This document shows, in pieces, positions 25,101-35,244 of a stretch of 64,000 nucleotides of DNA. Location: assembly GCA_034509425.1 (NCBI GenBank), contig JAVTVJ010001151.1, forward strand, positions 61,610 through 125,609. The letters run 5' to 3'. The notes beneath the pieces are model-generated. The model made no database searches, was not told the origin of the DNA, and saw only the letters and a program-made list of their open reading frames with translations. This stretch comes from Eopsaltria australis (taxonomy: Eukaryota; Chordata; Aves; Passeriformes; Petroicidae). Position numbers and translations under genes: made by a program. The first letter of the stretch is position 1. Each line of letters opens with the position of its first letter.

Positions 25101-26134
25101 TGCAAAAGAAGGTGCCACCATCCAAGCACTGGAGGGTTTTCCCATTGCTGTCACTGCCCACTGTTTGCAAAACGACTTTGCACACCTGGCTTTGGGATTT
25201 GTGGCTTTGCGTATTTTCATCCCTGCTGGAGGAAGTGCAGCTCTTATTATTAATAATGTTGCAGGTAGAAACTACAGTAGTGGCCTCTCTGGGGTCCAGA
25301 GACAACTGTGGGCCTGATTACAGTTCTACGTGGCCAGATTTCCTTCAGATTGGGCACAGTGAGCAAACAAGCCTCTTTATTTACTGAAAAAAAACAGATA
25401 AAAAATAAGAAATAGGCTGAAACCATAGACTGTATGCAAGCCACAGCTAAGTCCCATGAGCACTGAGGCTTCCCCTCATACAGAGGCCAAAGTATGAGCT
25501 ACACGGATTGTGTGGGGCAAGAAAAAAGCTGGGGGTCAGGGCTGGGCTGAATGAGAGATGTTGTGGATGAGCCCAGGAGCCCCAGAGCTGCTCAGTTTGA
25601 GACAGTGAGCACAGAAATACAGACATTGCTTCAACAAGTGATAAATGAAAATTCATTCAAATGCTGCATTTGTGGTTGTTTGTTTTGTTGTGTTGGTTTT
25701 TTCCCCTGCATCTCTCAGTTGTCGTACTTGCAAACCTCCTCAAATTAGCACTGTTAATAAGGAGTGCTACAGCTGGGATTATATTATATATAACCACTTT
25801 CCTGCTTCTGCCTTCTCCTGATCAGACAGCATGCAAGGTCAGGCCACCTGCTGATCTGCATAAAGATTTCATCATCCTGTGTCAATCTGCAAACAAGCAG
25901 GTAGGAAGAATATTCAGGGATGTGAATGCAACAGAGGGTACCGTGGGGCTTTTCAACAGCATGAGAGAGATCTCATTTCTAGAGTGAGAATAAGAGGGAC
26001 AAACAGAAATATGTTTAACTTCTTCTTACAACTGAACTAATATCTTGAATTTTACCCTTAATTTGCCGTATTTGTATTTATTACAATAGTATTTTAAAAT
26101 ATATATTTAAGATTTTATTTACTGCTTAATGTAT
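22134..26134. other. Host DNA, no gene seen
   Basis: Several open frames of 60-135 codons occur on both strands around 25000, but they overlap each other and have no splice context or recognisable domain. Nothing here resembles the SLC26A3 transmembrane exons. Confidence 0.4.
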
Positions 26135-26928
26135 TGTCCTGGGTTAGCCAGGAGGGGTCAAAATCTAGGAAGTGATCTACGCTGCAGGAAGGGATATAAC
26201 TTCCTTCCAGGGAGAGAGAGCCAATAATCAGGTAGTTTTAAGGATTGATATGTAGGTGAACCATTTAAAAAGTTGATCCGCCTTCGGGGAAAAAACCATA
26301 TATAAGCAGAGACCCTCTGAGCCTCTTCCTCTTTTGATCTGCTGCTGTGTAGAGAGGAGCATCTCCTGCTTCTCTCGCTGGTAAGGCCCCCCCCGCCACT
26401 CCTTCCAAAAGGATGGGGGGGGAGGGGGGGGGGAAGGGAAGTTTATGGCAGCCATGCTGCTGCAGCTGGGAATGGGGGAGGAAACGGCTGGAATTTTCAG
26501 CAAATACAGCTCAGCCAGTATGTCAGCTACACGAGACAGGGCCAGGCCCCTGCTCCGGGCCAGGCAAGGACCAGGCCAGCTCCATCCAGCTCGGGCCAGG
26601 CCCTGCCCTGTCACCCCGGGCCTAGATGGCTCTACCAGGCCAAGCCAGCTCCGCAGAGCCAGGCACAGAGACTCTGAGAGCTTCTGCCATCCAGCTCGGA
26701 CCTGTTCAAACAGCCCTGCAGGGAACACGTGATCGTCACACTGCCGGAGAGAGAGAGAGATATTAACTCTATCCATGCCTGAACTAAACTTACAGACACC
26801 CATCCTTCCTTGCACAGGGAGAGGAACGAGTGAGGACATCTACATAAATGCAGCATAGAGACTTTGCAGTCAGTGAGGAAAGCAGAACTGATACCTAGAA
26901 GGAGGAGCATGAGAAGTACTTCGAGAGT
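26135..26928 (+). repeat. LTR-like fragment, unidentified family
   Basis: It starts TGTCCTGGGTTAGCC and has a CATATATAAGCAGAGAC promoter-like box at about 26300, with a (G)-rich run at 26413-26432. This is the layout of U3 and R of an avian LTR. Its 3' end is missing, because element A begins at 26929. I could not find the rest on the far side of A. Confidence 0.55.
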
Positions 26929-27887
26929 TGTTGGAGGTTGGATTTAGTTTTTCCTCAGGAATTTTTTCTCCCATGGGTTGCTAAGACACAAATGACTGAG
27001 ATAATATCTGAGTACTTAAGAGAACAAAGCGCAAGGCTAGGGCCATTCTCCTTGGCAGGGTGCGGCAGAATTGCCTTCATGGAAGCAGGGCTTGACAACG
27101 CGAGATTTTGGAGACTGAAAAGCAAGGGCAGGGGGGAGGTCAGGCTCTCTTGCTCGGGACCCTCGGAGCTGGACGGTCGGAGCTGCTGTCTGCTGAACCC
27201 ATGGCCCCCCTGAGAAGCCAGCACGGAGCTGCCGGTCGGTCTGCTGTGAGTCTTTTTTCTCTCTGCCCCATTGGGAGCTGCCTGCCATCAGCCTGTCTCT
27301 CCCCTGCCCCTCCTCGCCGCTCTGAGTTTCTTCGCTACATTGTAGCGGGGCTTCCCCTGCATGTCGGGACTTCTTACCGTCCCAGCTCCCTGTGTCCGAG
27401 GATCCTGCTGCGGCACGGACACCAGCTGCCCCCCGAGGGTCTGTGAAACAAAGGCTCTCCTCCATCCTTCTCTGCCTCGGGCAGCCGCCATTGCCGTGTG
27501 CTACCTCAGCTGATGCCAGAGCACCCCCTGAAGTCGCCGGGGAATCATCACACCCAGAGCGCCCCCTGCAGCTGCCGGGGAATCATCACACCCAGAGCGC
27601 CCCCTGCAGGTTGTGACTGGAACTGCACCAAAAGGGAAAGGTGCCTGAAGCCGAGCAGGCTGCCACTGGGTTTCTGGTTCTGTTTGTTGGTTAACGTTAT
27701 AGTTGTTGTTATTTTTTAGCCTTGTTTTAGATATTAGTAAAGAACTGTTATTCCTATTCCCATATCTTTGCCTGAGAGCCTCTTGATTTCAAATTTATAA
27801 TAATTCGGAAGGAGAGGGGTTACAGTTTCCCATTCCAAGGGAGGCTCCTGCCTTCTTTAACAGACACCTGTCTTTCAAACCAGGACA
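26929..27887 (+). repeat. 5' LTR of element A
   Basis: It begins TGTTGGAGGTTGG and ends CCAGGACA, 959 bp. Its GC-rich central part contains three 38-bp tandem units. Near-copies occur at 5098-6079, 34177-35135 and 46574-47541. Confidence 0.93.
27519..27609 (+). repeat. Three 38-bp tandem units with CTCF-like cores
   Basis: Cores start at 27519, 27557 and 27595. Units two and three read GAGCGCCCCCTGCAG, the reverse complement of a core very close to the vertebrate CTCF motif (AGGGGGCGC); unit one is degenerate. The same triplet is in every ERVL LTR of this window. Binding is an inference. Confidence 0.65.
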
Positions 27888-27892
27888 GATTT

Positions 27893-27910
27893 TGGTGCCC
27901 AAGTGGGGCC
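27893..27910 (+). promoter_or_regulatory. Primer binding site, tRNA-Lys type
   Basis: TGGTGCCCAAGTGGGGCC starts five bases after the LTR. Apart from one base change and one missing C it matches the site for tRNA-Lys(CTT). The copy in element F reads TGGCGCCC, an even closer match. Confidence 0.75.
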
Positions 27911-27994
27911 CGAGGGCATAGAGGAAAAAAGATAACAGTTCTTGAGTAACGCAGTTTTTGTGTGCTGGATATAGGAACCTCATTAGGTTGCACC

Positions 27995-28700
27995 ATGTGG
28001 TCTAGCTTATCCCAGTTCGTATGGCAAGTGGTCATGGCTGTCTCTCTCCCATTTGCAGCCCCGTATCTAAACATGGGCCCTATAACTAAGGCTACGGTGT
28101 CTGTTATACAGTTTGTGTTATGGGTCAATAAGGTGAGGAATTCATGGATTTTCAACTTCCTCTGGAAGGCAGGCATGTGGATTCACAGCTACCACACACT
28201 AATGACATGTTTTCAGGGTTACTTTAATAATGGTACCTACTGCGAGGAAGTGACACCAAAAGAAATGTTCTCACAACCCTTCACCCAGCTCTTTGGGCCT
28301 ATCCCACCAATCTTTGAGGGGTTCAAATCTTCTCTAAATGCTAATGATACCATACAGTGACTGGTGTTGCTGATAGTCCTACTCTATTTAGCATTCAGGG
28401 ATAAGGGGGGTCTGACTTGGATAGCCACTCTGACATCTACCCCAGACAATAGGGATGAGGCCACAGAACCTGACATGGCCCCAAGGACGAGGGATGCTGC
28501 CACAGAAACCGACCTGGCCCCGGACTAGGGATGCTGCCACAGAACCTGACACGGCCCCATAGACTAGGGATGCAGCCACAGAACCTGACATAGCCCCAGA
28601 GACTAGGGACACCATCCCAGAACCTGACATTGCCCCAGACACTAGGGATGCTGCTTCAGAGTCAGACCTGGCCCCACAACCCACCTCAGAAACAAACCAC
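27995..28700 (+). pseudogene. Membrane leader of Gag, element A
   Basis: An ATG in good context (ACCATGT) opens 121 codons with hydrophobic spans near residues 15-40, an N-glycosylation site (NNGT) and the FSQPF and IFEG segments. A TGA at 28358 replaces a Trp codon kept in element F. Beyond it lie LVLLIVLLYLAF, the last membrane span, and then an acidic stretch made of 39-bp repeats (about 28450-28670; unit EPDMAPETRDAAT). In A the repeats are out of step with the frame. The frame joins gag further on. Membrane topology is predicted from composition only. Confidence 0.6.
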
Positions 28701-29972
28701 CCGGATTGGGTGGGGGCCCTAGTGAAGGAGATACGCGAGATGGGCCAAGTGCTGAAGGAATACACTTGTCCAGCTGGTGGGAAACCCTCCCCCTACCCCA
28801 AAGAGGGAGAGTCTAATGGGGCAGCAGAGGAACCCAGGGATGTTACAACTGCTCAGACTCCAGTCAGACCAGAAGGGCAGCCACAGCCAGCAGCGGTTGC
28901 CCCTGTGGAAAAGAGGAAGACTGAGGTCAAACCAGAGCAGCCAGTAAGTAATGATGGGGAAGCAGGACCCTCTCAAGCAGTAGGGAGGCCAAGGATTGAA
29001 ATCACTACCAAGTCCCTGGGGTATGACAGTCTCCGTAATATATGGAAAGACATTGTACGACAGGGTCGTGAGCCTTTTACAACCTGGTTACTTCGGGTCT
29101 GGGACCTTATGGGTATGGGTGTGCAGCTGGATAGTATTGAGGCAAGGCAGATGGGACCCCTTTCCCATGACTCGGGGGTGGATCAGGTATTCAGAAGAGA
29201 TGAAGGGCCTTTGTCTCTCTGGGAACGGCTTTTAATAAGTGTAAGAGAGAAGTTTGTCAACAGGGAGAGAATGCAGGAGTATCATCATAGAAGACCATGG
29301 AAGACCCTTGAGGAGGGAATCCAACAGCTGAGGGAGGTGGCAGTATTGGAGGTACTCTTTGGGAGGGATGGACAACATGATAATGACCCCGACAAGGTCA
29401 AGTGTACAGGGAAAATGTTGTGGAACTTGGCGAAGCTAGGGCCTTCCCAATACACCATCTTCATTGCAACAATTAATGCTGATGACAACCGAGAGACAGT
29501 GGGTTCCATAGCCACCAAACTCAGGAATTATGATAGTATGATCAGTGGCCCAATACAGGCTCAGGTCTCTGCTGTGGTCAAAGACCTCAGAGAAGAGATG
29601 AGGGAGGTGAGGGAGGAGATGAGGATGATGAGTGCGGCACCAGTGTGAGTCACAAGCACCAGAGTCAGAGCCCAGCGCCCCCCAGCCAGGGAGAGAGGGT
29701 ACACCCCACGATCTGAGCTGTGGTTCTTCCTGTGTGATCACGGAGAAGACATGAGGAAGTGGGATAAGAAACCCACTGCTACCCTGGCGGCACGGGTACA
29801 GCAACTCAAGGAGGGAAATACTAACCGAGGTGGGGGGTCTACTAAAGTGAAGGTAGCCTCAGCCTCCCGTGACCGCGATGCCAGATATTACAGAAGGGAG
29901 GACAATCTGTTAGATCCCCTAGAGGGGACCTCTACTATGTATGCCCAGGAAAGAAATGATAACCAGGGCTAG
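28701..29972 (+). pseudogene. gag: Gag of element A (ERVL-like)
   Basis: Open from 28710 to a TGA at 29646-29648, then in the same frame from about 29651 to the terminal UAG at 29970. The middle part (EPFTTWLLRVWDLM…EARQMGPLS) is the capsid region seen in ERVL Gag proteins. It is followed by a coiled-coil-like stretch (DLREEMREVREEMR) and a C-terminal region shared with element C (GEDMRKWD, DPLEGTS). No CX2CX4HX4C zinc knuckle is present. The TGA is shared with element F. Confidence 0.78.
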
Positions 29973-29991
29973 AGGGGCCCTGCCTCTAGCC
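29967..29991 (+). promoter_or_regulatory. Hairpin containing the gag UAG, element A
   Basis: GGCTAGAGG and CCTCTAGCC form a perfect 9-bp stem with a 7-base loop, and the UAG stop lies inside the 5' arm. Protease continues in the same frame. The stem is also in F, and six of its pairs are in C. Confidence 0.7.
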
Positions 29992-32655
29992 AGGAAGAGG
30001 CACGGGAAAACCAGGTCTTTTGGACAGTGTGGATCCGATGGCCTGGCACATCAGAGCCACAAAAATATGAAGCGTTAGTTGATACTGGTGTGCAGTGTAC
30101 CTTAATTTCATTAGAACATGTGGGGGCAGAACCTGTTTCTATTGCCGGGGTGACAGGGGGATCGCAGCAATTAACCTTGTTGGAAGCCGAGGTGAGCCTG
30201 ACCGGGAAGGAGTGGCAGAAACACCCCATTGTACTGGTCCAGAGGCCCCATGTATTCTGGGCATAGACTTCCTCCGGAATGGCTATTACAAAGACCCAAA
30301 GGGACTCAGGTGGGCTTTCAGAATAGCGGCTGTGGAGGCAGAGGGCATCAGGCAACTGAACACCTTGCCTGGACTATGGGAAAATCCAACTGCAGTGGGA
30401 CTCCTGAGAGTAAAAGAGCAACAAGTGCCAATTGCCACCTCGACAGTGCACCGCCGGCAGTACCGGACAAATCGAGACGCCGTGATCCCCATCCACAAGA
30501 TGATCAGCGACCTGGAAAGCCAAGGAGAGGTCAGTAAAGCCCACTCACCCTTCAACAGCCCCATCTGGCCTGGGCGCAAGTCTGACGGGGAATAGAGATT
30601 GACTGTGGACTATCGTGGCTTGAATGAAGTGACTCCATCATTGAGTGCTGCCGTGCCAGACATGTTGGAGCTCCAGTACGAGCTGGAGTCCAAGGCAGCA
30701 AAATGGTATGCCACCATTGACATTGCCAATGAGTTTTTCTCCATCCCTCTGGCAGCAGAGTGCAGGCCTCAGTTCGCCTTCACCTGGAGGGGTGTGCAAT
30801 ATACCTAGAATTGGCTACCCCAGGGGTGGAGGCACAGCCCCACGATCTGCCATGGACTGATCCAGGCTGCACTGGAAAAGGGTGAGGCTCCAGAACATCT
30901 CCAATACATCGATGACATCATTGTGTGGGGGAACACGGCAGCAGAGGTATTTGAGAAAGGAGAGAAGATCATCATGATCCTCCTGGAAGCCGGTTTTGCC
31001 ATCAAGAAGAGCAAAGTCAAGGGACCTGCTTGAGAGATCCAGTTCCTGGGGGTAAAATGGCAAGATGGACGGTGCCAGATTCCCACGGAGGTCATCAATA
31101 AGATCACTGCGATGTCTCTGCCAACTAATAAAAAAGAAATGCAAGCTTTCCTAGGGGCCATAGGCTTTTAGAGAATGCACATTCCAGAGTACAGCCAGAT
31201 TGTGAGCCCTCTCTACCAGGTCACCCGCAAGAGGAACGATTTCCACTGGGGTCCTGAACAGCAACAAGCGTTTGCCCAGATCAAGCAGGAGATCGCTCAT
31301 GCAGTAGCGCTTGGCCCAGTAAGGACGGGACCAGAGGTGAGGAATGTGCTTTACTCTGCAGCCGGGAACAATGACTTGTCCTGGAGCCTTTGGCAGAAGG
31401 TGCCTGGAGAGACTCAAGGCCGACCGCTGGGATTCTGGAGCCGTAGTTACAGAGGGTCTGAAGCCAACTACACCCCCACAGAGAAGGAAATCTTGGCCGC
31501 CTATGAAGGAGTTCAAGCCGCCTCGGAGGTAATCGGCCCTGAAGCACGACTCCTTCTGGCTCCTCGACTACCAGTGCTGGAGTGGATGTTTAAAGGAAAG
31601 GCTCCCTCTACCCACCACGCCACCGATGCCACATGGAGTAAGTGGATCGCACTTATCACACAGCGCGCCCGCATTGGAAATCCGAACCGCCCTGGGATCC
31701 TAGAAATAATTACAAACTGGCCAGAAGGTGAAAGCTTTGGTCTCACTGATGAAGAGGAGCAAGAACAAGTGACCCGGGCTGAGGAGGCTCCACCATACAA
31801 TCAACTGCTAGATGAAGCAAAGTGCTATGCCCTGTTCCCTGACGTTTCCTGTCGCATCATAGGGATGAACCGGAAGTGGAAAGCAGCTGTGTGGAGCCCC
31901 ACATGACAGGTTGCAGAAGCCACCGAAGGAGAGGGTGGGTCGAGCCAATTTGCTGGACTCAAAGCCGTTCAGCTGGCCCTGGACATTGCTGAGAGAGAGA
32001 AGTGGCCAAAGCTCTAACTCTACACCGATTCATGGATGGTAGCCAATGCTCTATGGGGTTGGCTGGAAAGGTAGAAAAAAGCCAACTGGCAGCGTAGAGG
32101 AAAGCCAATCTGGGCGGCTGATGAATGGAAAGACATTGCCACTCGGGTAGAGAAGCTACCCATTAAGGTCGGCCATGTAGATGCCCATGTCCCTAAGAGC
32201 CGAGCTGATGAAGAACACCAGAACAACAAGCAGGTAGATCACGCTGCAAAGATAGAGGTGGCACAGATAGATTTAGACTGGCAACACAAAGAGGAGTTGT
32301 TCCTAGCCCGATGGGCCCATGATGCCTCAGGCCACCAGGGCAGAGATGCCACCTATAAGTGGGCACGAGACCGAGGGGTGGACCTGACCATGGACAGCAT
32401 CTCCCAGGTGATCCATGATTGTGAGACGTGCGCCGCAATGAAACACGCCAAGCGGATGAAGTCTTTATGGTATGGTGGACGGTGGTCCAAATATAAGTAT
32501 GGAGAGGCTTGGCAGATTGATTACATCACACTCAAGCAAAGATAATCTCATCCGTGGGGTTGTCTTTGCTCAAGGACCAGGCTGCACCGGGTGGGTGATG
32601 CAAAAGGATGGAGAGACCCGATGCATACCTCAAAGAGATCTTGTTTTAGGGTGAA
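29973..32655 (+). pseudogene. pol: Pro-Pol of element A
   Basis: Protease has the active site as VDTGVQ. A one-base deletion shifts the frame near 30236. RT follows with the LNEV start, the first Asp in TIDIANEFF, YIDD at about 30910, and stops at 30593, 30806 (TAG), 31031 (TGA) and 31168 (TAG). RNase H runs from about 31830 with TGA and TAA stops. The zinc domain of integrase (HDASGHQ… CETC) is present from about 32320, but the catalytic core is deleted and only the C-terminal end (GVVFAQGPG) remains. No active enzyme can be made. Confidence 0.85.
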
Positions 32656-32767
32656 CTACCTATGACACCGTGCGTGTATCTGTATCTGCATCTGCATGTA
32701 TGTATATCCTTCAAGGGTTTAAATTTGATGTAAGGTGTTTGCATGGGAAAAAATTCGGGGTAGAGAA
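32656..32767 (+). promoter_or_regulatory. 3' untranslated end and polypurine tract, element A
   Basis: Short non-coding stretch after pol ending in the purine-rich GGGAAAAAATTCGGGGTAGAGAA right before the LTR. There is no room for an env gene. Confidence 0.75.
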
Positions 32768-33316
32768 TGTTGGAGTTTGGATTTAGGTTTTTTGGTTTTT
32801 TTCCTCAGGAATTTTTCTCCCATGGGTTGCGAAGAGACTAATGAACAGGGTAATGGCTGAGTACTTAAGAGAACAAAGCAAAGGGCTAGGGCATTTCTCC
32901 TTGGCAGGGTGGGGCAGAATTGCTCTCATGCAAGCAGGGCCTGATAACCTGAGATTTTGGAGACTGAGAAAAGCAAGGGCAGGGGGAGGGCACTCTCTTG
33001 CTCGGGACCCTGAGAGCCAGAAGGTTACAGCTGCTGCTTGCTGAACCCATGGCCCCTGAGAAGACAGCATGGAGGTGCCGGTCTGTCTGCTGTGAGTTTT
33101 TTTGCCTCTACACCCATCAGGAGCGTGCTGCCACCAGCCTGTCTCGCCCCCGCTCCTCCACGCTGCTCCGAGTTGCTTGCTGCACTGTAACTGGGCTCCC
33201 CCTGCACGCCGGGACCTCTTGCCATCCCACCTCGCTGTGGGAGAGGGGTTACAGTTTCCCATTCTAAGGGAGGCTTCTGCCTTCCTTAACAGACACCTGT
33301 CTTTCAAACCAGGACA
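32768..33316 (+). repeat. 3' LTR of element A, internally deleted
   Basis: It starts TGTTGGAG and ends CCAGGACA but is only 549 bp. The segment holding the three CTCF-like repeats and the AATAAA-like end region is missing compared with the 959-bp 5' LTR. Confidence 0.9.
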
Positions 33317-33502
33317 CCATTCCTGTAGACATCCTTCCAACCTAGAAAGAGCCTTGTTTGAATTTGTGAAAAGTGGTAGACAACATCAAATTCTAACTAT
33401 GGTCATCATGACTGTAACGAAAACCACATGAGATGCTTTGTCCTTCCCCTGGTGTCACAGAGGTGTTTCTTTTTTTAATTATTCTGAGTGCTGTTTTTGC
33501 AG

Positions 33503-33598
33503 GTTGGCTTCAACCCACTGAGAGTTCTGAGGAAACGCAATAAAACTCTGAGGAATATTAGGAAGATGCTGAAGAAAGGAGTGCTGCAAGTGACACCA
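33503..33598 (+). CDS. SLC26A3: SLC26A3 exon (pre-STAS), 96 bp
   Basis: A pyrimidine-rich acceptor (TGTTTTTGCAG) precedes GTTGGC and a donor GTATGG follows, both in phase 0. The 32 codons ([19 protein letters not shown]…) match the segment just before the STAS domain in SLC26 anion exchangers. The next exon, starting at 47599, continues KGLIC and LDNNQIEVLDQ, which points to SLC26A3, the chloride/bicarbonate exchanger of the intestinal apical membrane. No stop or frameshift is seen. The flanking exon on the 5' side was not found in the window. It sits between two ERVL copies in opposite orientation. Confidence 0.75.
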
Positions 33599-34176
33599 GT
33601 ATGGAAGGCAACCCCCTGGGGCATGGCGGGGCGGGGGGGGGGGAGGGCAGCAATTAAGCAACCAAAATCTCTGGGTTTACATGGCAGAAAAGGGCTTCTT
33701 AGCCTCCCTTCCTAATTAGATACACTATTCCCCAAGTTGCCACTTCATTACATAAACACATTTTAAAAACAAGATTTTTAAATGGCTCTCACAGAGAACT
33801 ACAGGTATACCATGGGCAGAGTTTGTACGTGTCCACTGGAGCTTTGTTTGGCAACAAATAGCAGGATCAGATCCCACAAAGGTGAATGTCATTCTGCATT
33901 AATGGTAGGATAAAACTGGTTTTCTCAGTGCTCAGATCCTACATGCCTTTCATTGATTTGTTCCAAAATTACTGAATTAAAATGTATCTGACAACTGACT
34001 TCAGGAAACAATAAAAAGCCATCATTAAGTGGTTATGATGAAGTTTAAATAATTTCCATTCTTCTCCGGACAAGGGAGAGGCAGAACTTTCCAGGTGAGT
34101 CCTGTTCTGTCTCATGGGACGCTTTGCTGTCTGTTGCCACTACTCCTGCCCTTGTGTAAGAAGTACCACTACCCTG
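33599..34176. other. SLC26A3 intron between the exon and element F
   Basis: Non-coding, with a G-rich tract at about 33624-33648. The remaining part of this intron is almost entirely element F. Confidence 0.6.
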
Positions 34177-35135
34177 TGTCCTGGTTTGAAGGACAGGTGT
34201 CTGTTAAGGAAGGCAGAAGCCTCCCTTGGAATGGGAAACTGTAACCCTCCGAATTATTATAAATTTGAAATCAAGAGGCTCTCAGGCAAAGATATGGGAA
34301 TAGGAATAGCAGTTCTTTACTAATATCTAAAACAAGGCTAAAAAATAACAACAACTATAACGTTAACCAACAAACAGAACCAGAAACCCAGTGGCAGCCT
34401 GCTCGGCTTCAGGCACCTTTCCCTTTTGGTGCAGTTCCAGTCACAACCTGCAGGGGGCGCTCTGGGTGTGATGATTCCCCAGTGGCTGCAGGGGGCGCTC
34501 TGGGTGTGATGGCTCCCTGGCGACTGCAGGGGGTGCTTCGGCGTGAGCTGAGATAGCACACGGCAGTGGCGGCTGCCCGAGGCAGAGAAGGATGGAGGAG
34601 AGCCTTTGTTTCACAGACCCTCGGGGAGCAGCTGGTGTCGGTGCTGCAGCAGGATCCTCGGACACAGGGAGCTGGGACGGTAAGAAGTCCCGATGTGCAG
34701 GGGAAGCCCCGCTACAATGTAGCGAAAAAAAATACTCAGAGCGGCGAGGAGGAGTGGGGGAGAGACAGGCTGGTGGCAGGCAGCTCCCGATAGGGGCAGA
34801 GAGAAAAAAGACTCACAGCAGACCGACCGGCAGCTCCGTGCTGGCTTCTCAGGGGCCATGGGTTCAGCAGACAGCAGCTCCGACCGTCCAGCTCCGAGGG
34901 TCCCGAGCAAGAGAGCCTGACCTCCCCCCTGCCCTTGCTTTTCAGTCTCCAAAATCTCGCGTTGTCAAGCCCTGCTTCCATGAAGGCAATTCTGCCGCAC
35001 CCTGCCAAGGAGAATGGCCCTAGCCTTGCGCTTTGTTCTCTTAAGTACTCAGATATTATCTCAGTCATTTGTGTCTTAGCAACCCATGGGAGACAAAATT
35101 CCTGAGGAAAAAAAAACTAAATCCAACCTCCAACA
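34177..35135 (-). repeat. 3' LTR of element F
   Basis: On the minus strand it starts TGTTGGAGG and ends CCAGGACA. Three tandem units with CTCF-like cores lie at about 34448, 34486 and 34524; the first two read CTGCAGGGGGCGCTC. It is preceded by the polypurine tract. Confidence 0.93.
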
Positions 35136-35156
35136 TTCTCCACCCCAAAGTTTTTT
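35136..35156 (-). promoter_or_regulatory. Polypurine tract, element F
   Basis: On the minus strand ACTTTGGGGTGGAGAA directly precedes the TG of the 3' LTR. Confidence 0.8.
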
Positions 35157-35244
35157 TCCCCTGCAAACACCTTACATCAAATTTGAACCTTCGAAGTATA
35201 TACATACATGCAGATACAGATACAAGCACGGTGTCATAAGTAGT

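Larger units (their letters stand above)
26929..33316 (+). mobile_element. Element A: ERVL-like (class III) provirus, defective
   Basis: A plus-strand provirus: 5' LTR (26929-27887), Lys-type primer site, membrane leader, gag, UAG, pro-pol, polypurine tract and a shortened 3' LTR (32768-33316). Gag and pol resemble ERVL: the LLRVWDLM capsid stretch, the YIDD RT and a GTHFKN-type integrase in close relatives; no env follows. The integrase core is deleted between about 32530 and 32545. The flanks AGAGT and CCATT do not match, so no target duplication is visible. It is a close relative of element F in the opposite orientation. Confidence 0.85.

Noticed and set aside
24907..25317. Overlapping 132- and 135-codon frames on opposite strands
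   Set aside because: No splice sites, domains or codon pattern; they mirror each other, which points to chance.
26228..26839. 203-codon minus-strand frame
   Set aside because: Lies in an LTR-like fragment with G runs; composition (Ser, Pro, Leu) is that of chance translation.
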